64,000 bases of DNA from Elmis aenea (Eukaryota; Arthropoda; Insecta; Coleoptera; Elmidae). The notes under the pieces are model-generated. The model was not told the origin of the DNA. It did no database searches and worked only from the letters and a program-made list of their open reading frames with translations. The stretch lies in contig OX393577.1 of NCBI GenBank assembly GCA_947652605.1, positions 68,782,108-68,846,107 on the forward strand, written 5' to 3'. The translations under genes and the position numbers were made by a program. Shown here piece by piece: positions 24,512 to 35,747 of the stretch. Positions within the stretch are counted from its first letter, which is position 1, and each line of letters starts with the position of its first letter.

Positions 24512-24702
24512 TGCGAAGGTGATTTTCAACAATGACTTGATTATTAAATACACTAGTATGAAAAGCTACGCCTTTACTACAACAGGCTGAATAAATTACC
24601 AAACGATGGAAATTTTACTTTTAAATATATTACAACTGATGGTATCGCAATGAGATGGTATAAAGTCCACAAAATAATTATTGGTAAGCAATATTCATTA
24701 CT

Positions 24703-24713
24703 CAATCAGGTCG
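24703..24713 (-). promoter_or_regulatory. Conserved group A upstream motif
   Basis: CGACCTGATTG on the minus strand, 192 bp upstream of the A12 start. A12 is the most diverged member, so conservation of word and spacing here is the strongest hint of function. Confidence 0.45.
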
Positions 24714-24799
24714 GTAAATCGGAACGCCTTACAAAACTTCATTTGTTTAATGAGCTATTTGTATAGTTATGGGGAGTGGAACAATTCAGATATTAAAAG

Positions 24800-26029
24800 T
24801 AGGGTTGAGCAGATTTAAATCAATTGATTTAAATCACGATTTAAATCATGATTTAAATCAAGTGATTTTTTTAAAAAAATAATTGATTTAAATCAAGTGA
24901 TTTTTTTTTAAATTATCAATTTAAATCACAGATTATGTGAGTAGATACAATATAATATTTATAATAAAACAAAATTGTATTACTATTAGTAATTAAATAC
25001 ACGAAATGGTGAATAAAACATATCAATTCGCTCTTGTAAAGTAATATTCATTGTGGAAATGCAATAATTTAAAAAATAAATGACAAGTTTTTGATGTTAG
25101 CGAAGTGAACAGTCAGTTTTGTCAATTTCCACGGCACTCTATTGCTTCAATACCAATTTGAAAAAAAAATTCGAATATCTCGAAAAGTATGAGTTTTGGG
25201 TATAGGACATACTTAACAAAATATGAAGCTTTTTTAAAGACGAATTCGATGACATAAAAAAATACAGGGGTTTGCATTTGAAAAAATCGAGTTACGAGCT
25301 TTTGAAAATCATGGAAGTTGCCACCTATTTATAAACACCCCTGTATGTGTGATTCAAATTTTTTCATATCGAGCGAACAGATAATTTTTTTCTGCATGTC
25401 CATACCAAATTACAACTCTGTACTTCAAAATAACTTCAGGAGAATTTTTTAAATAAAGACTTAAAACATTGAATAATTTAGAATTTTTTTTTTTTTTTAC
25501 AACGCCGTTTAAAAACCTGTAGTAGTTTAATTGATGCAAAGCAAAATTAAGGCGGTCAAAAATAAAAAATAAAAAATTGGTTGTTGTATTTGAAATATAA
25601 AAGTTGCTATTAGTTCCAGAAAGGTGACTCACCCTATATATTTGAAAATATTTTTATTGTGTTCTTTAGAAAAAACTGTATAAAATAGTATTTGAATCAA
25701 CTTTATATCTCAAGCCGTTTAGCCACAATCGACCGATCCCGCACTAATGACTCACCCTGTATATAACTAATTAAACATCACCATTTAGCACTGATTTTTT
25801 CAAAATTCTTAATCATTATATTTAATTTTTCATTTTGACAAAAATTCACCAATGAATTAAATATATTGGTTATTAAATATATTAGCACAAAATAGAAATA
25901 GCATGTGAATATGTCACTAAATTCGATAATTTGGTACATTTGATTTAATTCAAAAAAAATCTGATTTAAATCAAATAAATCGATTTTTTTGATTTAAAAA
26001 AAAAAAAATCATGATTTTTATCCACCCTG
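24800..26029. mobile_element. Non-autonomous hAT-like element, 1.23 kb
   Basis: Flanked by perfect 8-bp direct repeats ATTAAAAG (24792-24799 and 26030-26037), the hAT target length. Ends TAGGGTTGAGCAG and ...CCACCCTG form short imperfect inverted repeats. Subterminal arrays of GATTTAAATCA words occur at both ends. The interior (about 25115-25760) contains a truncated copy of the 'TACAGGGTGAGTCATTAG' element also seen at 51545-52490, so another transposon is nested inside. No transposase gene. Confidence 0.8.
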
Positions 26030-26044
26030 ATTAAAAGTAAAGCA

Positions 26045-26195
26045 TTGAAGTGCAGGTAATATAATAAGAACAGCAGAATTCGACACTAAAGATGGTCTAA
26101 AACAAGGATACGTGCTCGCTCCATTACTGTTCTCAATCGCAAGAGCTAAAGCAATAAAAGTGGCAAAACATAAATTAAGAAAATAAACATTACAG
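26045..26195 (+). mobile_element. Reverse-transcriptase relic
   Basis: Reads DGLKQGYVLAPLLFSIARAKAIK on the plus strand, the best preserved GLxQGxxLxPLLF motif of the relic family. It lies just beyond the most upstream group A exon, separated only by the hAT-like insertion. Confidence 0.6.
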
Positions 26196-26454
26196 AGCTC
26201 TTTTTCGCTCAAATATTATAGTAGTGGTGGAATCAGATAAGAATCACTCACTCAGACTTAAACCCGACCCTCTATTACTGACCAAATGAATGGGGGTCAG
26301 GTTAAAGGTTGTTAAAAGCTTTTTTTTTGTATGAAAACAAACGTATCAGTTTAAGAGAAAGTCATAATTTACTCGTTTTGGCGACTTTTTATAAAATGCC
26401 CAGGTAATTTATAAAGTTCCGGAAATATCAGTTTTAGGTATGAAATATGTTTTG

Positions 26455-26780
26455 AAAGATGAGTTATCGATGTTTAAAGTTTCACAAGTTTGACCAGGCG
26501 TAAAAAATCCCTGTATAATATTTTTTAAATTTAGCTAGCGCAAAGTGTTAAACAATCTATTCTTAATCTAATTTTTAAACAAAGTTCTACTGTCTGTTTA
26601 AATAACATAATTGTTAAAAAAAATTGATAGTCCTGTATCGCTCAAAATCTTCATAAAATGTAAATTTTACGAAAACGGTTGACTTTAGATCCATACAATC
26701 TTTTACATTTTTTTAAAGTAAATTTTTAGAGGAATCCAAAAATGTAAAAATATACAGGGTGTTCTATTTAAAATTTTAAA
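26455..26780. mobile_element. Remnant of the 13.3-kb palindromic element family
   Basis: Matches about 14695-15005 of the fold-back element, including the 'GTTTCACAAGTTTGACCA' and 'TACAGGGTGTTCTATTTAAA' words, in diverged form without ends. The remaining sequence to 27540 is AT-rich with no gene seen. Confidence 0.55.
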
Positions 26781-27583
26781 GTTTGAGTCCGTTTCCGGTT
26801 CAACCGGAAGTCGTATTGCAACCTTAATATCTTCATCAATCCGAAAAGTACCATAACGCTTATTATACAAATTATCATTGTTATATCTGCAATAGTATTA
26901 TAGATATTTGTCTGTTTCCATACTTTTACGCAACCCTGCATAATATATGAATGGTTATGGATGTAAACATCATCACGCAGACAAAAATAATCTTGATAGA
27001 TAATTTTTTAATACGTTACGTTTTAAATAATCGTTAAATTATTTGTGGTCTGAGAATTATTTTGTTCCATACGTAATTTTGCGGCCGATTCATTTATCAT
27101 GATTTATCATATTTATGTTGGAACAAACATTAAAATTAGCTTAATTTTTGACCCCGCATCCACCAGAATAATAACTCTAAAAATATTAACTTAAGAAAAA
27201 AATATGCTTGATATATTTTTAAGACAATTAATTTATCTATTTGAAATAGTAAAGTTGCATATTGATTCTCGAAAACTAAATACTCTGTGCAAAAAATTGT
27301 AAGTTATAAAGCTAATAAATTCTAACAACTTTTGTGGAAAAAACTTTTTTGTTACTTCCCTAATAACAAAGATAATAAATAATTTGTCTTAAAATTAGCT
27401 TGATTTTTTAACCCGGCGCATTCACCAGAAATTCAACTCTGAGTGGCAGAATAACGTATATTTACGGGTTTAACAATAGCAACATGTTATTGCACAACGT
27501 ATATTTACGGGTTGAACAGTGAAAGGGTTAAATGGCCAAACGCTACTTACGTTTCCAATATCCCTCGTAGATTAAGTACATAC

Positions 27584-28570
27584 CGCTTTTTCCAGTGCAG
27601 ACATTGCTGGTGCTGCAAACGCAAGGACGATATAATATCTACTTGATCTCATCACATGAAGCAAATCATCAGCAAAATGTAACTGCCATGCTGTTATGGA
27701 TATATAAACGTCATTTATCAGCATTATTATAAATACGACTGATCCAAGGGTCCACCAAGGTCCTATCAAACGCATATATTGGCTAAGGTGTAAAAATATT
27801 GCAGAATGTAAACGACGAAAACTCTTAAGTGATTGTTCCACAGATGTTTTCTCCGCATTAGTAACTTGTTTAAACATAACATTTTTGACTGGTTGTACAG
27901 CCAACCTACGTTTCATCAAAACTTTCAGTTGTTTGTAGGAGCTTTTTAAAACAGTTGTCATAACATGGATATCCATTAAGAAAATCAAACCTCCCATTGT
28001 AATCATCACTACAGCCAATAACATAAAGAAATTCGATACAATTGTAGACAGATGTAAGTCAAAAAATATAATGTATAGTATTTGCATGGTTATGGCTATA
28101 AACAATATCACGCAGAATATGTAAGCATTCATATTTAGTTCTCTCATAGATTTTTCAGACATGAATTTTTTGACCTCATAAGGTTTTACATCGCATATAA
28201 CAATCCAACTGTTCATTAAAATAAGAAATCCTTTGCTGTCCATAACATATGGGGCATAATATATGACCCCCAGGAGACGAATGAAAGTTTCAGCCATAAA
28301 AAAAAAAGTTGAAAACTTTTCTGACGGAAATGTTGCACAAAGTTGATAAACATTCCATGCAGCATCAATAATAATTGAAGTAAATACAAGTATCCCGAAA
28401 TAAAACAAACATTTTGACTTTTGCACCGGTTGATTGGTAAATTTTTGACACCTAAAATTAAAAGGTGCTAAACCTACTAATCGGCCCACTTTATATAACG
28501 TACTTATTAAACATAACGTACAACATTGCAACTTTTTTCCTTTAATTTTATTATTTGTTTTTAAGAACAT
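27584..28570 (-). CDS. GR B1: intact gustatory receptor first exon
   Basis: An intact 329-codon GR exon of a second clade, starting MFLKTNNKIKGKKLQCCTLC at 28570. An in-frame Met at 28654 lies upstream, but B2 and B4 begin at the MFLK Met. It has the GR N-terminal motif (LYKVGRLVGLAPFNFRCQKF), six predicted membrane segments, the loop KQLKVLMKRRLA...EQSLKSFRRLHSA and NDVYISITAWQLHFADD near the end, equivalent to NDVFMLATAWQLNSF of group A. The exon ends in phase 0 at GCG|GTATGT (donor 27583). Past it, 33 bp further on, is a second donor-like GTAAGT, but a TAA lies between them. Nearly identical to B3. Final membrane segment not found nearby. Confidence 0.9.
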
Positions 28571-28617
28571 GTTTCTGCGACTTACACCCGTCTTGTGGTC
28601 TTTCCACCGCGTAACGG

Positions 28618-28632
28618 AATATATATAATAGC
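28618..28632 (-). promoter_or_regulatory. TATA-like core promoter candidate of B1
   Basis: The minus strand reads TATTATATATATTCC about 50-60 bp before the start codon. The same arrangement precedes B2, B3 and B4. Confidence 0.45.
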
Positions 28633-28639
28633 TGTTACA

Positions 28640-29730
28640 CAGATTGGATAACATTTATAATAGTATTAATCTATTAATGCACAAAAAAAATACTCATAAT
28701 CAAATTATCGTCAAAATAAAAAAACAAACTTGATATATAACGACATAAGTGATTTTTGATTACGGTACCTTTTGTATAAAACCTTAAATTATGTACCTAT
28801 ACATTTGCGAGATAATTATTTGTTAAAGTTTGTTTTTTTCCATGGCGAACCAATTTACTCGAAAGGCTTTAGTATTAACTTATGCCAGTTACATATAATC
28901 AAAAGATACAGTTAGCTAAAACCTTTTCTGAAAATAAACAGAAAAAAAAAAGATTTGTCCTAATGCACACGTCGGCTATAACGTAATTTCGGTAATAAGC
29001 TGATGCACGTAATTAGAGAAATATTTTGTTCAATACGTCATTTTGCACACGATTCATTTATCGGTATCATAATTATGTTGAAAGTGTTCAATATTTTTCG
29101 ACTTGACAAAAATTTGAATTTGCAAGTTAATAACAAAGTGCTGAGTGTTAACTTTGTTCCATATAAAAAATCCATCGACGAAATGCAGTTTTATTTGTTG
29201 CATACATTACCAATTTTACGTTCTATTTTTCGAAATATGACTTTTACTTTAAATGTAAATAAGAGAATGGTTTTTATGCAAATACTGTAAAGATAATACA
29301 CGTGTATCAAACCCATACAAAAGTAAAAACCAGCTTAGTAGGTTGTGCATTTTAAAGTTGGTAATAACTTAAAGTTCTATTAAAATTTCATAATTTTGAA
29401 TTTACTATTTAGATAGTGTATTAGTTTAGAGCGCATTCAAAAATCTTAAACACAAATATTTATTCCTAACAGATTGATTAAAACAGAAAGTTTAAAATCG
29501 ATTTTTTGAAACTACATGTGATATGAAGAACAAAAAGCTCTGGGGTGACGAAATATGAACATCAACAAAAACTTCTCCTTTAAAGGAAAGGTCTTTATGA
29601 ACGCCGATTTTGCATCCTAATTTGTCTTTAAGAATATAATCTCTTATTAATTAACTTTCTTCTGTTACAGAAAACGCGTCGTAGAAATACCGCCGCAATG
29701 CGAGATCGCGAATTAAGAGGGTCACGTATT
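28640..29730. repeat. Upstream region of B1, duplicated at B3
   Basis: Nearly identical to 34210-35300. No gene supported; the 95-codon plus-strand frame at 29003-29290 is copied in the duplicate (34573-34860) but has no recognisable domain and lies in low-complexity AT-rich DNA. Confidence 0.6.
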
Positions 29731-30117
29731 ACATGAGGAATATTCGGAAAGTGGTGGTAAAAAACCGACTATTTATAATATTTTTTTTTGTATTTTTGTC
29801 CAACCGTAAACTAACAAATCGTTTTTATTACCATCAAGACATTTATCATAACAGTACACTAACTTTTGTGTAGAATGTGAAGATAACCACACCTGCTTTG
29901 CTGCTTTGGCATCATCATCTTTGACGTCGTTGACAACCCATGTTACTGCAAAATGGTAGCAGAACTTCATGGAGTGGAGACAAACCTGTTCTGCACAAAA
30001 GCTAGTGCCCTGTTGTGATACATGTCTCAACGGTGAAAACTATGTAGAAGAATCTAAAAATCTAATACAACAAACAATTTGACATCAATTCTCTTACTTT
30101 ACGAATATCCCTCGTAG
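29731..30117. mobile_element. Mariner-type fold-back element abutting the B2 donor
   Basis: The left end TACATGAGGAATATTCGGAA recurs inverted at the right end (…TTTACGAATATCCCTCGTA). Both halves encode the end of a mariner-like transposase in opposite directions (minus strand: TQKLVYCYDKCLDGN; plus strand at the right: a KLVPCCDxCxNGxNYVEE-like tail). Its right end lies 14 bp from the B2 exon end, so it directly borders the splice donor. Related copies lie at 32736-33147 and 35300-35738. Confidence 0.7.
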
Positions 30118-30130
30118 AAGAAGTACATAC

Positions 30131-31138
30131 TACTTTTTCCAGCGCATTTACTGCCAATGTCGCAATCAAAATGCCGATATAATATACAGTTGATCTCATC
30201 ACATGAACCGAGTCATCAACAAAATGTAACTGCCATGCTGTCATCGATATGTAAATGTCATTAATCAGCATTGTTATAACTATAACGACTCCAATGGGAT
30301 ACCAAGGTGTTACAACACGCATAAATTGGTTAACGTGAAGAATTATTGCAGAATGCAAACGACAAAAACTTTTCAGTGATTGTTCCACAAAAGTTTGTTC
30401 CGTTTTAGTAACTTGTTTAAACATAACATTTTTGACTCGTTGTACGGCCAACCTACGTTTCATTAAAACTTTCAGTTGGGTGTAAGAGCTTTTTAAAACA
30501 GTTTTCATAAAATATATTTCCATTGTGAATATAAAACCTCCTATTGAAATCACCGCTACAGCCAATAACATGAAGACATTTGCAACAATTGTAGACAGAT
30601 GTAAGTCAAAAACCATAATATATGATACGAAAATTATTATGCATGTAAAACATATCATGCATAACATGTAACAATTCATTTTTAGTTCTCTCATAGATTT
30701 TTCAGACATGCATTTTTTGCCTTCAGAAGGTCTTAGATCGCAGATAACAATCCTACTGTTTATTAAAATCAAAAATCCTTCGCTGTTCACAACAATTGGT
30801 GCAAAATACGTGATTGCCAGGAGTCGCTGAAGAGTTTCAGCAATCAAAAACAAAGTTGAAAACGATTTTAGTGGAAGTTTTAAATAAACTTGATAAAAAA
30901 GCCATGCAGCATCAAAAATTATTGTACTGAGCAAAACTAAACCGAAAGAATACAAAAATTTTGACTTTTGCACAGGTTGATTGATATATGTTTCATACTT
31001 TACATTAATATGTGCTAAACCAAACAATCGGCCTACTTTATTTACCGTACTTATTAAATACAACGTACAACATTGCAGCTTTTTTCTTTTAAAATTAATG
31101 CGAGCGTTTTTCATTGTAGCATTTGTTTTTAAAAACAT
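30131..31138 (-). CDS. GR B2: intact gustatory receptor first exon
   Basis: An intact 336-codon GR exon beginning MFLKTNATMKNARINFKRKK at 31138. Sister to B4 (shared KNARI/KNMRI N-terminus and FTMEIYxMKTVLxSSYTQLK after the fourth membrane segment) and more distant from B1 and B3. Substitutions such as NSRIVICDLRPSEGKKC, where relatives have NSWIVICDxKPYEVKKF, suggest divergence or relaxed constraint, although the frame is open. It ends in phase 0 at AAAGTA|GTATGT (donor 30130); a second donor-like GTAAGA follows 33 bp later in frame. The last membrane segment is not encoded here. Confidence 0.9.
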
Positions 31139-31197
31139 GTTTTATTAACAATGGTTTGCTACCAACACGCGTTTTGTTCTCTTTCCGCCGCGTTACT

Positions 31198-31212
31198 GAA
31201 TATATATAGTAG
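31198..31212 (-). promoter_or_regulatory. TATA-like core promoter candidate of B2
   Basis: A TATATATA-type run about 60 bp upstream of the B2 start, at the same relative position as in the other B exons. Confidence 0.4.
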
Positions 31213-31927
31213 ATAGTTATTATACAGATTAGATAAACTTGATAATGGTATTCACGCACTCCAAAAAATATATTAAATATTACCTATAAACGAATTATAG
31301 ACGGGTCCCCGAATAAAAAATCTTTAAAGATAGAGACTTAAGTGATATTTGATTAGGTCACGTTTAAATAAATCCTAACATTATATTACCATTTGTGATG
31401 CTATAATTGTTTGTTATAGTTTGATTTTTTCATCGAGAACCAAGTTAATTAATACGCTTTAGTATTAAATTATCCTAGTAAGATACGAAAAAGAAAGTTA
31501 GCTAAAACTTATTATTAAAATAAACAGCGGACAAACATTAGACTTAATAATGCACACGTCAGCTATAACGTACCTAATTACGGTAATAGGTTGATGCTGA
31601 TGCAGTAAATTAGTGGTATACATTATAATAAAATCGTCGCCTGAGAATTATTTTGTTCCATACGTCATTTTCCGGCCGATTCGTTTATCAGTATCATAAT
31701 TATGTTGGAAGTGTTTCCTATTTTTCGATTTAAGCAAGATTTAAATTTGTAAGTTAATAACAAAGTGCTGAGTCTTAACTTTGTTCCATATTAAAAAATC
31801 CATTGACGAAATGCAGTTTTGTTAGTTCCGTGTTTATGTATTACCTACTTGTTTAACGTTTTATTTGTTGAATACAAATGCATTATAGAACATTATAAAA
31901 ATACCGCTCCCGACAAGATCTTCTATT

Positions 31928-32721
31928 CAGGTGTCGGCAACCTGCGGCCCGTGGGTCGCATGCGGCCCTTCATGTGTTTTAATCCGGCCCGCCAAGTAAT
32001 AATCTAAATATACAGGGTGTTTCTTAAACATTGCGAAAAACTTTGGGAGGTAATTTCTTATCGAAAATTACGGGGGGGTTTTATATTATTTTTATTCTTT
32101 AAACATCTCCTTGCGGAGTTACATCCCCCTAAAAGGGAGCGGTAAAATTAGGTTTTTATTTTATTTTTCAAATTTGGATGAATGTAGGATAATGATGTTT
32201 TGTAGGTACTTATTAAAAGGTTTCCCATAGTAATATTTTTAATTATCTCCCACCTTCACAAGGGGCTGAAAAGTGCGACCACTTTTTTTTTATCAGAACT
32301 TTTTGGAGGCTTGAAATTTTGCAATTTAAAAAATTTTCTTTGTAAGCTTAGTTTATCTTTTTTTAAATTTATTCTTTAAATTTTCCTGTAGAACCTACAG
32401 TTTTTGAATAAAAAATTAAATGAGTGAACATGAACCATTAAAAATATTCTAAAATGAATCGTTTTATAAATAAAATAACCAAGTTTAAGTTGGTATCTCA
32501 GCATAAAACTAAGATATCAGTGCCGTAGCAAACTTTTTTAAATCGAGAGTATTGTAACTTTTTCTGTCAATACAAACATTTTCCCTACGCCACTGATTTT
32601 CCCCTTGTGTTACCATTAAAGTTCCTATACCGGTGGCATAATATTGGTAGGTATGTGCGACCCGCTTGAAAATATTATTGTTTAATTTGGCCCTCTATAC
32701 AAAAAAGGTTGCCGACCCTTG
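31928..32721. mobile_element. Non-autonomous hAT-like element
   Basis: Ends CAGGTGTCGGCAACCT and AGGTTGCCGACCCTTG are 16-bp inverted repeats with two mismatches; CAGGG-type ends with GCGGCCC just inside are typical of one hAT lineage. Flanks share TCTAT in a degraded 8-bp duplication. The interior contains a 'TACAGGGTGTTTCTTAAACATTG' end of another element near 32011. No transposase gene. Confidence 0.7.
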
Positions 32722-32735
32722 GTCTATGTAGTGGG

Positions 32736-33147
32736 CATTTATTATACGAGGCATATTCGGAAAGTGCTGTCTGGGTGTTGAAAAAGCAGTGTATATTTAA
32801 AAAACTTTAACTAGATTCGTCACACAAAGTACCATATACTTTCCATCGTTATAAAGACACTTATTATACCGGGGCACTAGCCTTTGTGCAGAACAACGCC
32901 GCTTATAAAGATAGCCAATCCTTCTCTTCTGCTTTGACGTCAGAAGTGGAGTGAAGGGAGCAAGAGGCTTCACAAGTGGATGTGTTCTGCACAAAAGCTA
33001 GTCCCCCGTTATAATAAATATCTCAGTAACGGTAAAAACTATGGAAAAACGTAGTTTAAGGTATGAAGAATGTAAACAAAGATAAATAAATTGTGTTTCT
33101 TTAAATAGCCAAACGCTACTCACTTTACGAATATCCCTCGTAGAACA
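32736..33147. mobile_element. Mariner-type fold-back element abutting the B3 donor
   Basis: TACGAGGCATATTCGGAAAG at the left and its inverse (CTTTACGAATATCCCTCGTA) at the right. The minus strand at 32797-32994 reads RRCSAQRLVPRYNKCLYNDG, resembling the C-terminal RWxKCIxxxGxY end of mariner transposases; an inverted partial copy lies in the right half. It ends 10 bp short of the B3 exon. Confidence 0.7.
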
Positions 33148-33156
33148 AGTACATAC

Positions 33157-34140
33157 TGCATTTTCCAGTGCAGACATTGCTGGTGCTGCAAACGCAAGGA
33201 CGATATAATATCTACTTGATCTAATCACATGAAGCAAATCATCAGCAAAATGTAACTGCCATGCTGTTATGGATATATAAACGTCATTTATCAGCATTAT
33301 TATAAATACGACTGATCCAAGGGTCCACCAAGGTCCTATCAAACGCATATATTGGCTAAGGTGTAAAAATATTGCAGAATGTAAACGACGAAAACTCTTA
33401 AGTGATTGTTCCACAGATGTTTCCTCCGCATTAATAACTTGTTTAAACGTAACATTTTTGACTCGTTGTGTAGCCAACCTACGTTTCATCAAAACTTTCA
33501 GTTGTTTGTAGGAGCTTTTTAAAACAGTTGTCATAACATGGATATCCATTAAGAAAATCAAACCTCCCATTGTAATCATCACTACAGCCAATAACATAAA
33601 GAAATTCGGTACAATTGTAGACAGATGTAAGTCAAAAAATATAATGTATAGTATTTGCATGGTCATGCCTATAAATATCACGCAGAATATGTAAGCATTC
33701 ATATTTAGTTCTCTCATAGATTTTTCAGACATGAATTTTTTGACCTCATAAGGTTTTACATCGCATATAATAATCCAACTGTTCATTAAAATAAGAAATC
33801 CTTCGCTGTCCATAACATATGGGGCACAATAAATGACCCCCAGGAGACGAATGAAAGTTTCAGCCATAAAAAAAAAAGTTGAAAACTTTTCTGACGGAAA
33901 TGTTGCACAAAGTTGATAAACATTCCATGCAGCATCAATAATAATTGAAGTAAATACAAGTATCCCGAAATAAAACAAACATTTTGACTTTTGCACCGGT
34001 TGATTGGTAAATTTTTGACACCTAAAATTAAAAGGTGCTAAACCTACTAATCGGCCCACTTTATATAACGTACTTATTAAACATAACGTACAACATTGCA
34101 ACTTTTTTCCTTTAATTTTATTATTTGTTTTTAAGAACAT
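33157..34140 (-). CDS. GR B3: intact gustatory receptor first exon
   Basis: An intact 328-codon GR exon beginning MFLKTNNKIKGKKLQCCTLC at 34140, a near-identical duplicate of B1: it differs by one lost codon in the third membrane segment (VIFIGMTMQ against VILFIAITMQ) and a few substitutions, such as VPNFFML and MKRRLATQRVKNV. Ends in phase 0 at GCA|GTATGT (donor 33156). The 33-bp extension to a second donor-like GTGAGT is open here (VCTCSTRDIRK), unlike in B1. Six predicted membrane segments; the seventh is not encoded nearby. Predicted taste-receptor subunit, ligand unknown. Confidence 0.9.
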
Positions 34141-34187
34141 GTTTCTGCGACTTACACCCGTCTTGTGGCCTTTCCACCGCGTAACGG

Positions 34188-34202
34188 AATATATATAATA
34201 GC
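34188..34202 (-). promoter_or_regulatory. TATA-like core promoter candidate of B3
   Basis: Same sequence and position as the B1 candidate, about 50-60 bp before the start codon. Confidence 0.45.
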
Positions 34203-34209
34203 TATTACA

Positions 34210-35300
34210 CAGATTGGATAACATTTATAATAGTATTAATCTATTAATGCACAAAAAAAATACTCATAATCAAATTATTGTCAAAATAAAAAAACAAACT
34301 TGATATATAACGACATAAGTGATTTTTGATTACGGTACCTTTTGTATAAAACCTTAAATTATGTACCTATACATTTGCGAGATAATTATTTGTTAAAGTT
34401 TGTTTTTTTCCATGGCGAACCAATTTACTCGAAAGGCTTTAGTATTAACTTATGCCAGTTACATATAATCAAAAGATACAGTTAGCTAAAACCTATTCTG
34501 AAAATAAACAGAAAAAAAAAAGATTTGTCCTAATGCACACGTCGGCTATAACGTAATTTCGGTAATAGGCTGATGCACGTAATTAGAGAATTATTTTGTT
34601 CAATACGTCATTTTGCACACGATTCATTTATCGGTATCATAATTATGTTGGAAGTGTTCAATATTCTTCGACTTGACAAAAATTTGAATTTGCAAGTTAA
34701 TAACAAAGTGCTGAGTGTTAACTTTGTTCAATATAAAAAATCCATCGACGAAATGCAGTTTTATTTGTTGCATACATTACCAATTTTACGTTCTATTTTT
34801 CGAAATATGACTTTTACTTTAAATGTAAATAAGAGAATGGTTTTTATGCAAATACTGTAAAGATAATACACGTGTATCAAACCCATACAAAAGTAAAAAC
34901 CAGCTTAGTAGGTTGTGCATTTTAAAGTTGGTAATAACTTAAAGATCTATTAAAATTTCATAATTTTGAATTTACTATTTAGATAGTGTATTAGTTTAGA
35001 GCGCATTCAAAAATCTTAAACACAAATATTTATTCCTAACAGATTGATTAAAACAGAAAGTTTAAAATCGATTTTTTGATCTACATGTTATGTGAAAAAA
35101 AAAAACTTTAGGGTGACGAAATATGAACATCAACAAAAACTTCTCCTTTAAAGGAAAGGTCTTTATGAACGCCGATTTTGCATCCTAATTTGTCTTTAAG
35201 AATATAATCTCTTATTAATTAACTTTCTTCTGTTACAGAAAACGCGTCGTAGAAATACCGCCGCAATGCGAGATCGCGAATTAAGAGGGTCACGTATTAC
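34210..35300. repeat. Upstream region of B3, duplicate of 28640-29730
   Basis: Second copy of the B1 upstream region with only scattered differences, which shows that the B1-B2 and B3-B4 pairs arose by tandem duplication of a roughly 4-5 kb block. No gene seen. Confidence 0.65.
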
Positions 35301-35738
35301 ATGAGGAATATTCGGAAAGTGGTGGTAAAAAACCGACTATTTATAATATTTTTTTTTGTATTTTTGTCCAACCGTAAACTAACAAATCGTTTTTATTACC
35401 ATCAAGACATTTATCATAACAGTACACTAACTTTTGTGTAGAATAACGGCGCATGTGAAGATAACCATACTTGCTTTGCTGCTTTGGCATCATCATCTTT
35501 GACGTCGTTGACAACCCATGTTACTGCAAAATGGAAGCAGAACTTCATAAAGTGGAGTCAAACGAGCAGCGCAGGAGTGACTGTCTTCATAGGCGGACCT
35601 GTTTTGCACAAAAGCTAGTGCCCTGTTGTGATAAATGTTTCAACGGTGGAAACTATGTAGAAGAATCTAAAATTCTAATACAACAAAAACTTTGACATCA
35701 ATTCTCTTACTTTACGAATATCCCTCGTAGAAGAAGTA
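35300..35738. mobile_element. Mariner-type fold-back element abutting the B4 donor
   Basis: Inverted ends as in the copies next to B2 and B3. The plus strand at about 35550-35695 reads KVESNEQRRSDCLHRR then FAQKLVPCCDKCFNGGNYVEE, the best preserved C-terminal transposase tail of the three copies; the left half carries the same tail inverted. Confidence 0.7.
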
Positions 35739-35747
35739 CTTACATAC

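Noticed and set aside
29003..29290. 95-codon plus-strand frame, also at 34573-34860
   Set aside because: Conserved only because the whole block was duplicated; no domain, no start context, and AT-rich composition.
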